NCBI GenBank assembly: GCA_045647345.1
Contig: JAZRMG010000055.1
Span: forward strand, 1 to 6,793
From: UBA1189 sp045647345
Lineage (GTDB): Bacteria > Bacteroidota > Bacteroidia > Bacteroidales > Bacteroidaceae
Direction: 5' to 3'
Length of the DNA stretch: 6,793 nt
Shown here: positions 5,663 to 6,793 of the stretch, piece after piece
Layout: the number at the start of each line of letters is the position of its first letter
How positions within the stretch are numbered: position 1 is the stretch's first letter
Made by a program: the position numbers and the translations under genes
The notes under the pieces: model-generated
Told to the model about the DNA's origin: nothing
Seen by the model: only the letters and a program-made list of their open reading frames with translations
The model's database searches: none

Positions 5663-6793
5663 ATGATGAGAGAAAGAGGTCGTCTGTATGTCATGTTAGC
5701 AGCTTTGGCACTGAGCCTGACATCTGTTGTGGCGCAACAACGTCGAACATTGATTGATGCTGATTGGGAGTTTGCTCAAGAGGGTCAATCGGTGGTGAGT
5801 GTGAATCTTCCGCACGACTGGAGCATTCAAGGTGTACCCTTGGTAGATGAACCTGCGGGCAATGATGGGGGCTATTACCCCACGGGAAAGGGAGAGTATC
5901 GTAAGGTGTTGCAACTGAAGGCGAAAAGCGACGACCGACGTTACTCGCTCTATTTTGAGGGAGTGTACATGAATGCCGAGGTTATTGTTAATGGCACGTC
6001 GACGGGTACGCAGCACTACGGCTACAGCTCCTTTTTGCGCGATGTGACGGAGCTGCTGCACGAGGGCGACAATGAGGTGGTTGTTCGCGTGGACAACTCG
6101 CAACAGAAGAACTGTCGTTGGTATACGGGTTCGGGCATCTATCGTCACGTGTGGCTCATCGAGACGGCCGATGTGCACTTCAAGCATTGGGGCACGTTCG
6201 TCACTACACCTGTGGTGGAGCAGGACGATATGAGCAGGGTCGATGTGCAGACGGTGATTGTTAATGAGAGCGACCGCGACCGCGTGCTTGATATGTGCTT
6301 TAAAATAGCTCAGGACGAGAGCATCGGAGGTGGTTTCTCCAGTATGCACTCCCGTACGGTGCGTGTGAAGCCTCACGAAGAGTTGGAAGTTTCCCATTTT
6401 TTCGATGTGCCTCACGCTCATCTGTGGAGTCCCGATACGCCCCACCTCTATCACGCTACACTCACTATCAGCGAGAACAACAAGCCCATCGATGTGACGA
6501 CCCAGACGTTCGGCATTCGCAGCATTGCCTTCAATTCAGAGCAGGGATTCCTCCTCAATGGTCAGCCCATCAAGCTCAATGGCGGTTGTCTGCACCACGA
6601 CAATGGCCTGCTCGGCGCAGCGGCCTTTGACCGTGCCGAGGAGCGCAAGGCCGAGCTGATGTAGGCTGCTGGGTGCCATGCCGTGCGCACCAGCCATAAC
6701 CCTCCCTCAGAGGCTTTCCTCGATGCTTGCGACGGCATGGGATTGCTCGTGATAGACGAGGCCTGCGACGGATGGCGCTCGGCCAAGAACCCC
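5663..6793 (+). pseudogene. Secreted GH2 beta-galactosidase-like glycoside hydrolase, interrupted by in-frame TAG, 3' end outside window
   Basis: GH2 enzymes hydrolyse terminal beta-linked sugars such as galactose. A signal peptide (RLYVMLAALALSLTSVVA, cut near residue 24) points to export. The sugar-binding domain spans about 28-170, with LPHDWSI (49-55), GGYYPTGKGEYRK (69-81), FEGVYMNAEVIVNG (98-111) and WYTGSGIYRHVWL (153-165). The Ig-like domain covers about 175-285, with LWSPDTPHLY at 254-263. The TIM-barrel domain opens with FLLNGQPIKLNGGCLHHDNG (296-315). A TAG at 6662-6664 interrupts the frame after AELM; without any shift the next 43 codons continue typical GH2 sequence: AAGCHAVRTSHNPPSEAFL, then LLVIDEACDGW. 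The usual residue at the stop is K or Q, so a single base change explains it. The catalytic glutamates lie beyond the window. ATG 5663 or 5666 may start it. A truncated product of 333 residues would lack the active site. Confidence 0.88.

Noticed and set aside
5696..6454. Minus-strand open frame of 252 codons opposite the GH2 gene
   Set aside because: Shadow of the GH2 frame; the product has no recognisable domain, while the + frame matches GH2 throughout.

Overview
The window looks like chromosome of a Bacteroidales bacterium, most likely Prevotella or a close relative. The evidence is a phosphorylase of the type common in that group, a DUF5020-type outer-membrane protein, a secreted family 2 glycoside hydrolase, start sites without strong Shine-Dalgarno sequences, and two promoter boxes of the Bacteroidetes form TAnnTTTG. 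All genes read on the + strand. There are no tRNA or rRNA genes, no transposase and no CRISPR array.

Layout. The 3' part of an alpha-glucan (glycogen) phosphorylase gene enters from the left edge and ends at 832, followed by a strong hairpin terminator. A stand-alone membrane protein of the PTS-EIIC-like / PfoR family follows at 1129-2124. The intergenic stretch 2125-2471 holds a compact 195-bp inverted-repeat element that resembles a MITE, then a promoter with a small palindrome. Next comes a nucleobase uptake and salvage cluster: upp (uracil phosphoribosyltransferase), a uracil permease gene reduced to its two ends, a DUF5020 Tsx-like outer-membrane channel, and an NCS2 purine permease. A terminator closes this cluster near 5600. 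The right edge is a secreted GH2 beta-galactosidase-like gene with an in-frame TAG at 6662-6664; homologous sequence continues after the stop to the window end.

How the genes fit together. The middle cluster reads as one pathway: a Tsx-like pore for passage across the outer membrane, NCS2 carriers for the inner membrane, and Upp to trap uracil as UMP. In this copy the uracil carrier is destroyed by an internal deletion while upp and the other transporter are intact. The flanking genes concern carbohydrate: glycogen breakdown on the left, oligosaccharide or glycan cleavage on the right.

Most notable: the collapsed uracil permease, the nonsense codon in the GH2 gene, and the nested inverted-repeat element. 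Two independent lesions within 3.5 kb could mean real gene decay in this strain or errors in a draft or metagenomic assembly; the sequence alone cannot separate these. I see no clear evidence of a wholly new system.
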